Made by a program: the position numbers and the translations under genes
Shown: positions 1-11,185 of the stretch, piece by piece
How positions within the stretch are numbered: the stretch's first letter is position 1
How the letters are laid out: every line of letters starts with the position of its first letter
NCBI GenBank assembly: GCA_043228905.1
Contig: JBHGNT010000011.1
Span: 10,912,001 to 10,976,000 of the forward strand
From: Azolla caroliniana
Lineage: Eukaryota; Polypodiophyta
Reading direction: 5' to 3'
Length of the DNA: 64,000 bases
The notes under the pieces: model-generated
What the model was told of the DNA's origin: nothing
Database searches by the model: none
Seen by the model: the letters and a program-made list of their open reading frames with translations, nothing else

Positions 1-943
1 AGAAGGCTCTCAACCGGACCTTCTCAATGAAAGACTTGGGTCCGGCAAGACAGATGCTGGGGATGCATATTATCCGGAACCGGTCAACGAAGCAATTATG
101 GCTGTCACAGGAAAAGTACGTGACAAAGGCGCTTCACCGGTTCAACATGTCAGATGCGAAACCGGTCGGATCGACACTTCCGGAAAACTGCAGGTTATCC
201 GATAAGCAAAGCCCGAAGACGAAAGTAGAGAAGGCGGATATGATGAAGATTCCATATGCCTCTGCCGTTGGGAGCTTGATGTACGCAATGGTGTGTACCC
301 GACCGGATATAGGATACGCAATCGGAGTGGTGTCGGAGTGGTGAGCCGGTTTATGAGCAATCCCGGCAAGGAGCACTGGAACGCGGTCAAATGGATACTC
401 TGATATTTGAAGGGCACTTCAAATATGTGTCTCCGATTCGGCTCCAGAAAACCTCAACTGGACGGTTTCACCGATTCGGACATGTCGGCTGATGTGGATA
501 CCAGCCGGTCTACATCCGGGTATGTAATGACATATGTAGGGGGAGCTGTTTCGTGGCAGTCGAGTCTGCAGAAGACGGTTGCATTGTCAACCACGGAGGC
601 GGAGTACATGGCGGTTGTGGAAGCCGGCAAGGAAATATTATGGATGAAGGACTTCATCGGAGAGCTCGGTATCCGGCAAGATGAATACCGGCTCTATTGC
701 GATAGTCAAAGTGCCATCCACCTTGCTAAGAATGCGGCCTACCATTCCCGGACGAAGCATATCCAACGAAGGTATCATTGGATCCGGGAGAGAATAGATG
801 ACCAGGAGTTCGCGCTGACGAAGATCCACACGACCGAGAACGGGTAAGATATGCTGACCAAAGTGTTGATACCCGACAAGCTGGATGCATGCCGGAAGAG
901 GATCGGACTGGTAAGACACCCCATGCCGGAGTGAAGGGGGGGT
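1..943 (+). pseudogene. Ty1/copia pol, 3' part (RT C-terminus and RNase H), broken
   Basis: Frame from 27 reads the C-terminal part of a copia reverse transcriptase (MKDLGPARQMLGMHI, then TRPDIGYAIGVVS). RNase H follows at 407-847 (STSGYVMTYVGGAVSW, ALSTTEAEYMA, YCDSQSAIHLAKN, RTKHI). Breaks: a short duplication (GTGGTGTCGGA) near 330-345 shifts the frame and gives a TGA; the stretch 345-407 reads in another frame with one more TGA; and a TAA at 845 precedes the usual DMLTK tail. A purine tract (933-942) and an LTR follow directly, so this is the 3' end of an element whose 5' part lies outside the window. It has the same LTR end as the copia derivative at 14860-17809, which lacks exactly these domains. 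Confidence 0.93.
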
Positions 944-944
944 T

Positions 945-1784
945 TGTTGGGAGACAGGTCCCTCCGGATGGGAAGGGAGAAGTACAGTGCCGATGAACAA
1001 ACTCGGATGAGGAGTACCCGGCTACGGAGAGCTAGATGGTACAGACCCGGTGAAGACCGGATGAGGAGCACCCGGCTACGGAGAGCCGGATGGTACAGAC
1101 CCGGTGAAGACCGGATGAGGAGCACCCTGCTACGGAGAGCCGGATGGTACAGACCCGGTGAAGACCGGATGAGGAGTACCTGGCTACGGAGAGCCGGATG
1201 ATACAGACCCGATGAAGACCGAATGAGGAGCACCCGGTTACGTAGAGCCGGATGGTACAGACCCGGTGAAGACCGGATGAGGAGTACCCGACTACGGAGA
1301 TTCGGATGATGCAGGCCCGGTGAGGAGCGCTCTCCGGATGAAGAGACATATTCGTAAATATGTTTCTGAAAGTCCATCGTGGCTATATTTGTAAATAGCC
1401 GAAAAGTCATATTAGTATAAATATGACTTAGGGCAAACTTTTGTGGTTGTTGTTGTCATTGTTGTCTGCGCGAGATCGGAGCGCGTAACTGTGTACAGAG
1501 AGAGTGAGAGAGAGGAAGAGGTCGTTGCCTCAGTTGTAACCGCCGCCTGTAGCGAAGATCGTGAGCACGAGGTCGTTGCCTCCGTGAACTCACTGTTGTA
1601 CATTCTAACATAGTGATAGTTTGCAGCCTGTGGGCTGCCGTGGTTTTTCCCTCAGTTTGGGTTTTCCACGTAAACATCCTGTGTACTCTTCTCCTCTTTA
1701 TGTCGTGCATTTATTTCCCGTTTTCTGCGTATGATTCTAAGCTCGGTTGTGGCCGAGCGCTGCACATAAGGAACGATTAGTTCA
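945..1784 (+). mobile_element. 3' LTR of the copia element
   Basis: Begins TGTTGGGAG right after the purine tract GAAGGGGGGG (933-942) and probably ends at TTCA (1781-1784). The last ~300 bases match both LTRs of the copia at 14860-17809, including the shared block around GGTTTTCCACGT and GTTGTGGCCGAGC. The upstream part, absent from that second element, contains six 54-bp repeats. The 5' LTR and target duplication are outside the window, so the end point is inferred from TG..CA and from alignment. Confidence 0.8.
1006..1329 (+). repeat. 54-bp tandem repeat, six units, in the LTR
   Basis: The word GATGAGGAG (or AATGAGGAG) recurs at 1006, 1060, 1114, 1168, 1222 and 1276, an exact 54-bp spacing. 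The units hold CCCGGCTACGGAGAGC and ACAGACCCGGTGAAGACC. Because 54 is divisible by 3, the array stays open as 18-residue repeats in several frames on both strands. Those ORFs are a by-product and I do not call them genes. Its position upstream in the LTR fits a duplicated U3 enhancer, which is inference. Confidence 0.95.
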
Positions 1785-1990
1785 CGTCAGATGAATCCGA
1801 TGACCGAGATCCAACATCCGGCATCATCCGGTGACGGCGACCGACGGAGCCGGCGAAACGATGACCAGACGGAGAAACGCCTTGTAAAAATACATTAATA
1901 ATAAACATATATATATATATGTATGTATGTATGTATATTCAAAAGGAGTGCAAGTGAAAACTTGATCCTTGTACCTCCACGTTGAGAGTC
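1785..1990. other. No gene seen; microsatellite
   Basis: A GC-rich stretch (1785-1870) with several CCGG words is followed by an AT-rich stretch with (TA)n then (TATG)n at about 1905-1936. No coding frame or known family was recognised. Confidence 0.6.
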
Positions 1991-2486
1991 TATAGATTTA
2001 CCACTAGCCTATGTCATTTCCTTAAAAATGTTTTTCTTATCATTATAGTTTTACATGTAAATTCTTATATTAGAGCTTGATTGAGTGACATGTGATGCAT
2101 GAGCACCAAATGGCAAACATGCATCACATGCATTCCATGCATTGTATGCATGTCTTGTACCCGCATGCATCATATGTATGGGAGCATTTATAAAAGGATG
2201 GATGAAAAAGATCAAAAGTATGCTATGTATGATTCAAGAATTTAAGAAGAAGAAAATTTGTTCTCTAATTGATGGTGTATCTTATTTCTTAAATCGAAAG
2301 TCAAGGGTCCAATCTTAAGCTCTCTCTCAATCTAAAATCAAGCGTTCTATCTTATCTCAATCTCTCTCTCTTCCAATCTATCTTAATTCCTTTCTCGCTA
2401 AAGCTAGTGCAACTTCGAATCCTTCTGGTCCAGAACCCTGGCGGTTCCGCCTTGCGATCCGCACCTAGTGACGGATCTTCATGACA
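1990..2486 (+). mobile_element. LTR fragment ('Y'), gypsy-type, plus orientation
   Basis: 2050-2180 closely matches 13900-14050, which lies in the 3' LTR of element A. Shared features are the ATGCAT-rich run, GAGCACCAAATGGC versus GAACACCAAATGGC, and the TATAAA/TTTAAA that follows. The fragment ends at GGATCTTCATGACA (2486). 2280-2486 is also present as an inverted copy at 7498-7735. The next 29 bases (2487-2515) are identical to gag bases 3084-3112, so the junction is a rearrangement rather than a clean LTR/primer-site join. The 5' edge is not defined. Confidence 0.6.
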
Positions 2487-2521
2487 ACATGATCCACTCG
2501 AGTGAGACTCAGAAGCGCGGG

Positions 2522-2870
2522 TCAGTCATGGATCATGCATGGGCCGTAACTGAATTTGGAGGCCATGCACAACTAAAGTAAACTTTATGTGGGATGCGCG
2601 GATCGGTCGCGACGGGCGTGTTGGATGCAATGCACAGATCGTGCACGAGCCGTAACTGAGCGTGGAGGCCATGCACAACTAAAATATGAAAGACCGGCGA
2701 GAATTGGGCAGTCTTTTGGAGGATAAAATGCAATCAAATGGCTTGGTAGCAGACTGGGCAGCGGTGAAGAAGCCTTGTAGCCATTTTGAAAAGCGTCGAC
2801 TATGGTTAGAGGAAACAGACATGGAGAATCCATAATCGTGGAGGAGGAAGGCGTATGCAACGATCGAGCC
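2522..2870 (+). repeat. Diverged direct repeat and unrecognised sequence
   Basis: Two imperfect copies (about 2540-2581 and 2647-2690) share CCGTAACTGA and GGAGGCCATGCACAACTAAA, roughly 106 bp apart. No protein domain is visible before the gag frame that opens at 2878. Confidence 0.55.
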
Positions 2871-2877
2871 TAGCAAG

Positions 2878-3408
2878 TTGCTCAACAATTTCGACAAGGA
2901 ATCTATAATTGAAGAGCTCTCCGAGAAGTTTGAAGTGGTATCGCTGGCCAGCTTAGGTCGATGCGGGCCGAAGGGAAAAGAAGCGTTTAGATGTGTGTGG
3001 TGTGATAGCTTCGAGCACTCACAAAGGGAGTGCGTTAACCGTCAAGACGCAATTCGCAAGAACATCTTCTATTTGGACAACAACATGATCCACTCGAGTG
3101 AGACTCAGAAGCCACTACGAGTGAACTTCAGAAGAGGTGGGCTGAAAAAGATTGTGGAAGAGGAAGACGCAAGGCATGTGGAAGCTATGCACTATGTTGC
3201 ATCAGCCGAGATACGAGTTGGAAGAGAGAATCTAAAGACAATCAAGCCAAGAGCTAGGTTTTGGCCGACGGTCTTCGAGTGCGAGAAAAAAGGCAAAATC
3301 GATTTGGAGGATCTAAAACTTGTTGATCGGAATGTACGACGAGTTACTAGATTGTTGGATCCAGTCGATGATAACACAAGCTTTGTGGAGGTTGTGTGTG
3401 ACAACTAG
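2878..3408 (+). pseudogene. Gypsy gag fragment with zinc knuckle
   Basis: An open frame of 176 residues with one CCHC knuckle, CVWCDSFEHSQREC (C-x2-C-x4-H-x4-C), followed by a basic GGLKK stretch. This gag style is, to my knowledge, found with gypsy polymerases like element A (7.9-13.6 kb), so it may be A's displaced gag. The frame ends at TAG 3406-3408, exactly where similarity to the inverted leader copy begins. No start context or upstream capsid domain is intact. Alternative: gag of an independent element. Confidence 0.6.
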
Positions 3409-3725
3409 AAGGTGAGCGATCCAAATCGGTCCTCGCCAACAGAAAGTGGCGTGAAACGATAACAAAAATACAATGCAAGCAAGCAATGATCCAATCCCCA
3501 CCAGGAAAGTGAGCGGTTGTGACCCCCACCGGAACTGGGAAGGTGAGCGATCGAAAGCACCCCTCACCAAAACCGTGATGCAAAATGATACCTAAAAATG
3601 ATGACAAGTACTGTTGAAGACAAGGAAGTTGATGACGGTAACTCTGGAAGCAAGGACGGTGATTATGGTAACTGTAGAAGCAAGGGTGATGACGAAGATG
3701 GGTGATGCTTCCAGTTGGAAGGGAT
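3409..3725 (-). mobile_element. LTR-element leader, inverted copy of 6746-7118
   Basis: The reverse complement matches 6746-7118: CTTCCA(A)CTGGAAGCATCAC, CTTCGTCATCACCCTT, GGTATCATTTTGCATCACG, GGTGGGG.TCACAACCGCTC. At its outer edge, bases 3721-3725 (GGGAT) are the target site of element B. Past B, the sequence resumes at 19136 and runs into the LTR at 19147. The pre-insertion order was therefore leader, short primer-site-like stretch, then that LTR, read on the minus strand. Confidence 0.7.
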
Positions 3726-4144
3726 TGTCAGAACCAAGAATAAAAGATAGAGTGATGGAAGAAGGATATAAGAGAACACGAGAAGAAAGGAACGGAATGT
3801 TAAGAGAATAATGGGTGTATTAAGATAGAGAAAGAAAGAGAATGGATACAAGATATGTAATCAGAGCTAAAGACTGGTGTTGATTTGAATTGATTTGAGA
3901 ATACATTTATGCCCTTATTTATAGGTTCATATAGAATAGCTTAGAGATTTCTATAATGTTCTAGGACATTCTAGAACATTCTAGAATGATCTAGAGTCTT
4001 TACAATAATCAATGAAATACAAAAAGTAGCTTTTATTCTCTAATATGACAATAAGCTATCTTAATGGTTGAGGTTTTCTATTATGGATTACAAGGTTCGA
4101 TGTTCAAGTCCGGGTGACGCCATAATGGTCATGTGTTCATGACA
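3726..4144 (-). mobile_element. 3' LTR of chromodomain gypsy element B
   Basis: A 419-bp LTR (plus-strand view TGTCAGAACC..TTCATGACA) matches 18727-19135 almost base for base apart from small indels. On the minus strand it starts TGTCATGAAC and carries a TATAAATAAG-type TATA box (plus view near 3918). The flank GGGAT (3721-3725) pairs with TGGAT (19136-19140) as the target duplication. Confidence 0.92.
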
Positions 4145-6645
4145 CTATCCCTCCTTTGAGAACGTCGAGTGGAAGTCGGCGCTAACATTGTAGGGCCGGG
4201 TTTGTTTGGATAGTGGCAATGGAAGTCATCGACAAGAGCTTGAGCATTATAAATGTTATCGATAGGTTCCCAAGTGCAATCACTCAGAGGATAGTCAAGT
4301 CAATCAACTAGATAATAAAGCTTATTGCACACAATCTTAGAATCGAGAATAGCAACTACCTCGTATTCGGGGCTGTCAACCAGTTGGATAGAAGGCAGTG
4401 GTGGTACGACATGATTAGGAATTAAAGAAGTGCAGCAAGGTTCCAAAAGAGAGCTATGAAAGAATGGGTAAAGCCGCATATGTGCAGGAAGGTTAAGACG
4501 AAATGTTGCATCATTAATCCGCGCTATGATGACAAAAGGACCTAAGCATTGATAATCGAGCTTAGCACACGGGCGGTTAGTCTTGATGTGACGACGAAGC
4601 AACCATACTTGGTCACCAACCTTAAAAGGAGACTTAAGACGATGTCGATCGACATTGGTCTTATGGTGTGTTTGCGCTTTTGATGCGCTGCACTAGGGTT
4701 TCGCGACACCTCAGGAAGATCCAGGATACACCATCGAGGGTGGTTGCTAGTGTAGGCAAAAAAGGTGTAACTTTGGTTGAAGAGTGTACCATGTTGTTGT
4801 ATGCAAACTCAACGAGATGTAAAATATTACTCCAATCATCTTGTTGATAACTGATGAAGCATCGAAGATACTGCTCGAGCGTTTGATTTGTGCGCTCTGT
4901 TTGTCCGTTAGTTTGTGGATAATAAGCTAAAGAGAGTTTGTAGGAGATTTTGAGGCCTGTCCATAGGTGCTTCAAAAAGTGTGAGATAAATTGAGGACCT
5001 CGATCGCTAATAATATCATTTGGGAGACCATGATGACGAAACACCTCACGCATAATGAGATCTGTAGTTTCGTCACTACTAATGGTCTTTACACATGGTA
5101 CAAATGCGCCATCTTTGTGAACCGATCCACTACTGTTAAAATACTATCAAAGCCTTTGGAAGTTGGCAAATCTATAATGAAATCCATAGAAATAGACTGG
5201 CATGGCTTGCTGGGAGGTGGTAATGGTTGTAGTAAGCCATAAGGATGATGCTTGGGTATTTTGGCACGACATCAAGTGTCACATGTGTGAAAGTAATCTT
5301 CGACAAATTTTTGCAAGTGAGGCCACCAAAACGAACGTTTCACCAGCTCAATGGTCTTGGCAATACCAAAATGTCTAGCCATGGGGGCATCATGACAATT
5401 TTCTAACACTTGAAGTCGGGGTGATCCGTCAAGGACGTAAAGGAGATTCTTGTAGAAGTGTAAGCCATCTTGCCACTTGAAGTCCTAATAATGTTGAGAT
5501 GACCCTTGCAATGTGGAGCAAGATGGACGACTTGAACCAATGTGGGCTAAGACATCCTTAGCGAAATCATCAGAGCGAAGTTGTTGCCGAATAGTGTCAA
5601 GAAGGCTAGAATCAAGTGGCGTGGCATAAATTGTTGTTGCTTGTAGCTTTGATGGCTTGAGGAGAATCTGCTTTTGATTGTCAAAGGCCGGATCTCTAGG
5701 TCGATGAGCTAGTTACGAATGCCGAGACAAAGCACCTGCTTTCCCTTGTTGTTTTCCGGGGCAAAAAATGATCTTGAAATCGAAACACGTTAGAAATTGG
5801 GCCCACCGAGCTTGTCGTCTATTTAATACTCCAATTGTTTGAAAATATGTGAGATTTTTGTGATCACTATAAATGATAATCTGATGAGGCGATCCTTTTA
5901 GAAAATGACACCATTGCTCGAATGAGTCGACCACAACTAGTAACTCCTTGTCATGCACCTCATAGTTTATCTCCGAAACAGTAAATTTTCTCGAATGAAA
6001 CGTGGCTGGATGAGTCTGCCTGTCCTCGGTTGGTTGCGATAGGATACTTCCCAATGCGAAGCCTGACTCATCCGCCTCAATAGTAAATGGCTTTTCGGGA
6101 TCAATATGCACTAGGATAGGTGTTGATTTGAATGCCTCTTTTAGCTTAGTAAAAGCCTTGTCCGCTTCGATACTCCAAAAAAATGCTTGATTTTTCTTGG
6201 TGAGTTGGGTGAGGGGCAACACAATGCTTGAATAATTACGTATGAATTTGCGATAGAAGTTCGTAAATCTGAGGAAACACTGGACGTCCCAAATTGAGCA
6301 TGGGGGTTTCCATTCCAATATTGTTTGAACTTTTGCCGGATCCATGAAAATACCCTTGGATGAAATAGTGTATCCCAAAAATTCGACTTGTTTGCAATCA
6401 AAACTGCATTTCTCAAGTTAGGCATAAAGACCATACTTTCTTAGGCGTTCAAGTACTTTCTGCACATGTATATCATGCTCCTCCTGTGTTTTAGAGTAAA
6501 TCAATAGATCATCTAGGTAGATGATGAGAAAGATATCCAAGAAATCCTGGAAAATGTCATTTGCCATATGCGGAAATAGTACGAGTGCATTTGTGAGCCC
6601 GAAAGGCATGACTGTATACACTTCATTCCATCTTGTCTCCTTCTT
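4145..6645 (-). pseudogene. Element B pol: RT (C-part), RNase H, integrase, chromodomain
   Basis: Read right to left. RT palm at 6418-6645 (VMPFGLTNA, IYLDDLLIYS); a TAA near 6416; connection and RNase H at 5713-6378 (FTIEADESGFALGSIL, YSDHKNLTYF, ALSRHS). Integrase zinc region and core at about 5400-4661 (HLQKFVEDYFHTC, SDRGPQFISHF, YYPQTNGQTER). C-terminal chromodomain tail at 4602-4300 (FHSSLLEP, SPEYEVVAILDSK, LYYLVD). Several frameshifts and stops occur. The RT lacks everything before the GHxEYxVMPFGL position, where the insertion of element A begins. The chromodomain puts it in the chromovirus group of Ty3/gypsy. Confidence 0.9.
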
Positions 6646-7497
6646 CATCTTTATCTTCATTCTCTTATGTCATTCCTAGCTTCTTAAGTTCCTCATAGCC
6701 TTGTCATCTGTGTTCCATCCGAGTCTGCGGTTGGTGTGACCATGATCGTTTGAATCCCTTCCACTGGAAGCATCACTCGTCTTCGTCATCACCCTTACAT
6801 CCTTGATTTTAGAGACGCCATTTTCACCATAGTCACAATCGTTCTTTCTAGAGACATGTCCTCATCATCATCGCCTTCATTGCCTTGGCTTAAACATTGT
6901 CATTTTTCATTATCGTCATTTTTCCGCCCTCTTCATTGTCATTGTCATAATCTATAGGTATCATTTTGCATCACGATTTTGGTGAGGATTAATTTCTATC
7001 ACTCACGTTCACGCTTCCGGTGGGGGTTACAACCGCTCACTTTCCTGGTGGGGATCGAATCATTGCTCGCTTGCACTCCACTTTCCTTTGACGAGGATCA
7101 ATTTCGATCACTCACCTTCTAGTTCGGTGGGGTCACAACCGCTCACTTTCTTGGTGGGGATCGCGTTGGTTTCTCACTAGCGTTACCATTTGTGTTGTGT
7201 TTTGGTTCAACCTCGACTATTTTCATTCTCATGATAGAAGAAGTCGAGTTGACCACTTCACCAACACTTCTTCGCTTGTTGTTGTTCTAGTTCCCGGTGA
7301 GGACCACACACAGTCACTCACGCCCGTCGGTGTTCGTGTCTCCGGTGAGGACCGCACACGGTCGCTCACGCCCATTGGTGTTCATGTCTCTAGTGAGGAC
7401 CACACATGGTCGTTCACGTTCATACATGTTCCATTCTCCGGTCAGCCACTCCTCAACCTACTCCGGTTTTCTCTTGCAGCTCACCCCTACACCACGC
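6646..7497 (+). mobile_element. LTR fragment plus leader of the same family as LTR 19147-19704
   Basis: 6646-6745, read on the minus strand, matches 19137-19270 (TCAAAC..CACACCAAC.GC.GACTCGG, GAGGAACTTAAGA, GACATAAGAGAATGAAGA). 6746-7118 matches the leader at 3409-3725 in inverted orientation. Further leader to 7440 contains the 48-bp repeat. The LTR is cut to its last ~100 bases where it joins element B's RT. No long coding frame is present. Confidence 0.7.
7295..7437 (+). repeat. 48-bp tandem repeat, three units
   Basis: CGGTGAGGACC(A/G)CACAC recurs at 7295, 7343 and 7391 (third copy TAGTGAGGACC), 48 bp apart. Related GGTGGGGATCG / CGCTCACTTTC words are scattered through 7010-7160, so the leader seems built from one short motif. 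The open frames across it reflect the period being divisible by 3. Confidence 0.85.
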
Positions 7498-7735
7498 TGT
7501 CGTGAAAATCCGTCACTATGTGCGGATGGTGAGGCGGAATCGTCGGGGTCCTAAACCGGAAGGATTCAAAGTTTGTACGAGCTTTCGCGAGAAAGTATTT
7601 AAGATAGTTTGAAAGAGAGAGAGAGATTGAGATAAGATAGAATGCTTGACTTTAGATTGAGAGAGATTGAAATGGAGAGAGAGATTAAGATTGAATCCTT
7701 GACTTTACATTTGAGGATGGTAAAAGAAGTGTTCA
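7498..7735 (-). mobile_element. LTR fragment ('X'), inverted copy of 2280-2486
   Basis: Plus view begins TGTCGTGAAAATCCGTC; its reverse complement tracks 2280-2486 through the GCGGATC..CCGCC, GA-rich and GTCAAG blocks. The first 50 bases also match the start of the solo LTR at 11186. The right edge fades near 7735, so it is truncated. Confidence 0.65.
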
Positions 7736-8915
7736 ATTTCTTACTGTTAGGTAGGAGCATGATAGAAATAAAGAAGAATTACGAATTAACTCATGTGAGC
7801 ATGATATGTCATCTTATGAGTCGGATTTTTAAATAGGATCATTGATGAGCAGGGACACAATGGTTCCAAAGCTTTTCTTTCCTTGTAAAAATGTTTTCCA
7901 ATTAATAAAACAATCAAGGCTTTCTCTAATACAATGGATGGATTTACCTGTTACTTTGGTGTGGAAAGCCATATACAAAATAAAGGGAGCAGGAAAATGT
8001 TGGATGCATTGTGCACTTCAAGGATGATTGAAAGGGATGACATAATTATTGGTATGTTTTTTGAATATTCAGATGTAGATACAGTCAAAATATTAGAAAA
8101 TTGCTTGAATGAGAAAGAATGTGGCAAAAGATTTGTTCATGTAAATTCTATTGATATGTACCTTCATATTGCTGATTTTATTGAAAAAAATGGTTGTATA
8201 GCTAAAAGTGAAATAGCTGGCAATAGCTATCATGAAATAACTAATGAAAATAAAGCAAGTGAAAATAGTTATGCAATAATAGTTAACACTAAATATAAAA
8301 CAATAGACAAAAAGGTCAAGCATGTGGCTATGAATCTACCTATGGATAGTACTGAAAAGAAAAAGAATGTTGTGTTTGAGCCAACATTGCGGGATTCTAA
8401 GGATATTGGTCATAAGTTTACAAATGTTACTCTAGATCAAGCAAAAATTGGTGAGAATGATTTTGTTTTGCTTATTGAGAGACAATGTTTTCGAAATAAG
8501 ATTGCTAGTCATGGGAAAGCGTTTGCATTTGAGTCCAATTAAATTGGTTGTGTAGATCCCATAGTTTTGGAACCAATGATTATATTTACAGTTCCACATA
8601 TTCCTTGGAATTAAGGCCTATCCCTGTTCCTCGGGCCCAAATACCGCAAGTAATAGCCTTGCTTAAGGAAAAAATAGAAATGGGTATCTTGGAGCCATTA
8701 GATGCCCCCTACTCAAATAAGTGGTTGACTGTACCTAAAAAGAACGGTTCATTAAGGTTCATTCAGGATTTACAGCCTATCAATAGAGTTACTATTCGAA
8801 ATGTCGGTGTTGGACCGATTGTAGATGCCTTTGTAGGAAGAGCTATATATTCTATGTTTGATTTGTATTCAGGATATGATCAATTTCAGCTTGCTATTGA
8901 TAGTCGTGATATAAG

Positions 8916-9312
8916 TGTTGAGAAACAAGCTCAATAAAGGTATGTGATGCATATTGGTAAGTGAAATCTTCTATATTAGCTATTAGGAAATTAGCTACTA
9001 GTAGACATAAAGGTGAAACGACTATTTAGCTATCTACAGTTATTTAGCTATGCACAACTATTTAGCTAGTCACAACTAATTAGTTGCATATATAAGTCAC
9101 TTATAACTTAGGTAAAAAGTAAGAGAGTAGTTGTAAGAACAAAAAACAGAAAACTGATGAGAGCAAGTTGAGCTCTGCGAGTAATGGAACAGAAGTGTTT
9201 GTTTTACAAAGAGGTAAGTCTCCTTCCCCTTCCTTTTTTGTCTTGAGCACTAAACGATCCAGCACATCACGATCCGTTGTGCACAAAGAAGAGCTGGAGC
9301 ACCTTCGTAACA
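8916..9312 (+). mobile_element. Solo LTR, copia-type, 397 bp, with target duplication
   Basis: TGTTGAG...GTAACA, flanked by ATAAG (8911-8915) and ATAAC (9313-9317). Without it the host RT reads SRDI-TS-MRTPIGL without a break, so both ends are fixed by coding continuity. It contains a short repeated TTTAGCTA motif (9020-9080) and a TATATAAG box near 9090. Orientation is taken from TG..CA and the TATA box. Confidence 0.88.
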
Positions 9313-11185
9313 ATAACTAGTATGAGGACACCAATTGGATTGATGCAAATGTGTACATTGCCTCAAGGTGCTACAAATTCTATAACACATATGGTGAATG
9401 CTATGAATAAAATTTTAAGAGATTTTGTGCCAAAATTAACTATGCCTTTTCTAGATAATGATCCAATTAAAGGATGCTCGATGAATAAGAAGGATGAAAA
9501 ACTCATGCCAAATAGATGTAGAAAGTTTGTTGCAGACCACATTGATGCTTGTGAAAGAATCCTTTCAAGGTTAGAGGAGGTTCATCTTACATTTTCAAGT
9601 AAAAAATCTATGTTTGGGGTTCCCGAAGTTCTTATTGTAGGGCACATGTGTGGACCCTACAGAAGAAAGCCATCCCCAATTAAGGTAAATGCAATTCAAA
9701 ATCTGAAGGATGATTGTAAATCTCTAACAGAAGTGCATAGGTTTTTGGGTGCTTGTGTGTTTTACCGAATTTGGATTCCACATTTCGCACATGTGGCTGA
9801 TCCGCTTTATGGGTTGCTTAAGAAGAATTCAAGTTTCCTTTGGACTAATGTACATATAGATGCAATTCGTCAACTAAAGGAAATGTTGTTGAATGCCCCT
9901 GTTTTACGGACAACGAGGTATGATTGTGAACACCCCATCATTGTTACTGTGGATACAAGTCCAATTAGGATCGGTTGGGCTGTTAGCCAAGAAGAGAAGG
10001 ATGGGTTGAGATATGCAATTCGATTTGGTGCAAAAATCTTAACAGAACGCCAAAGATCTTACCCACAAATTAAAAGAGAGTTATGGGGTATGTTAACAAC
10101 TATTAAAACAGATCGTGAATACTTAATTGGTGTTGAAGTTGTGGTTGAAATAGATTGTCGTCCATTGCTAGGAATGATTTCATGTTGTGAAACATCTGAT
10201 ATAGATATGCTTAGATGGATAGCTTACATAAAATCACTATGTCTTGAAATCAAGCACATTGCAGGAACGGATAACCCAATTGCCGATATGCTCTCAAGAG
10301 CGAGGTTTAAAGGTAAAAATACTATGGTAATGACTGATGAAGAAGATGAGAGTTTTGATTTCTTTTCCATAAATTGTAACTTGTAGGGGCATGTGATTTG
10401 GGTGTTCATGTTATTCTTCGTGAATCTGAGTATGAGGGGAGATGTTACAAATTGGAAAATACTTGAGTACTCATGAGAAAGATGGAACATGGTCAAGGGA
10501 GCTATTTCATAAAATAAGAAAGAAAGCTTATAAATTTTTTCTTCATGTGGGATATCTTTGGAGACATCCAAAAGTTGTGAAAGGGATTCCGCAAAGAGTG
10601 GTTGGAAGAAGGAAAGAGCAACAAGAACTAATATTTGAATTTCATGATACTTTATGGGCAGGTCATTGTGGAGTTTGGGCCACCTATTCGAAATTAAAAG
10701 AGAAGTTTTGGTGGCCTGGAATGTACAACGATGTTGCAAATTATGTACAATCGTATGAGAACTGCCACATGTATTCGAATATTCGTACTTATTCTTTATC
10801 TCTACATTATAAATGGGTTGCGGATATTGTAATGATGCTTGTAGGGGTTTGGCAAATGAGATATCTTGTATTGGCAAGAGAAGATTTGACAAATCAAGTG
10901 GAAGGCCGAGCCCTACACCAAAAAACCACTTCAGTTGTTTGTATGTTCCTTCTTGAAGATGTGATATGTAGGTATGGGTGCATTGGGAAGATTGTTGCAA
11001 ACAGAGGAGAACTAGATTCTAATGAAGCTGAACAATTTTTTCAAGAATGGGAATTCGATTTTCCTTAACTACGGCATATAACCCTGAAGCTAATGGGAAG
11101 GTTGAGCGTGGACATAGCCCTATAGTAAAACCTTTGGTGAAAGCTTGTGATGGCAAGATAGCTAATTGGCCTCATTTGTTACCGT

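Noticed and set aside
775-1410. 211-residue minus-strand ORF of 18-residue repeats
   Set aside because: Produced by the stop-free 54-bp DNA repeat; equally open on the other strand and in other frames.
2270-7735. A single foldback or MULE-type transposon with ~1-kb terminal inverted repeats
   Set aside because: The inverted arms consist of LTR and leader pieces of known retroelement families, and element B's target duplication explains the left boundary better.
10224-11000. 258-residue minus-strand ORF
   Set aside because: Antisense to recognisable RNase H and integrase of element A.
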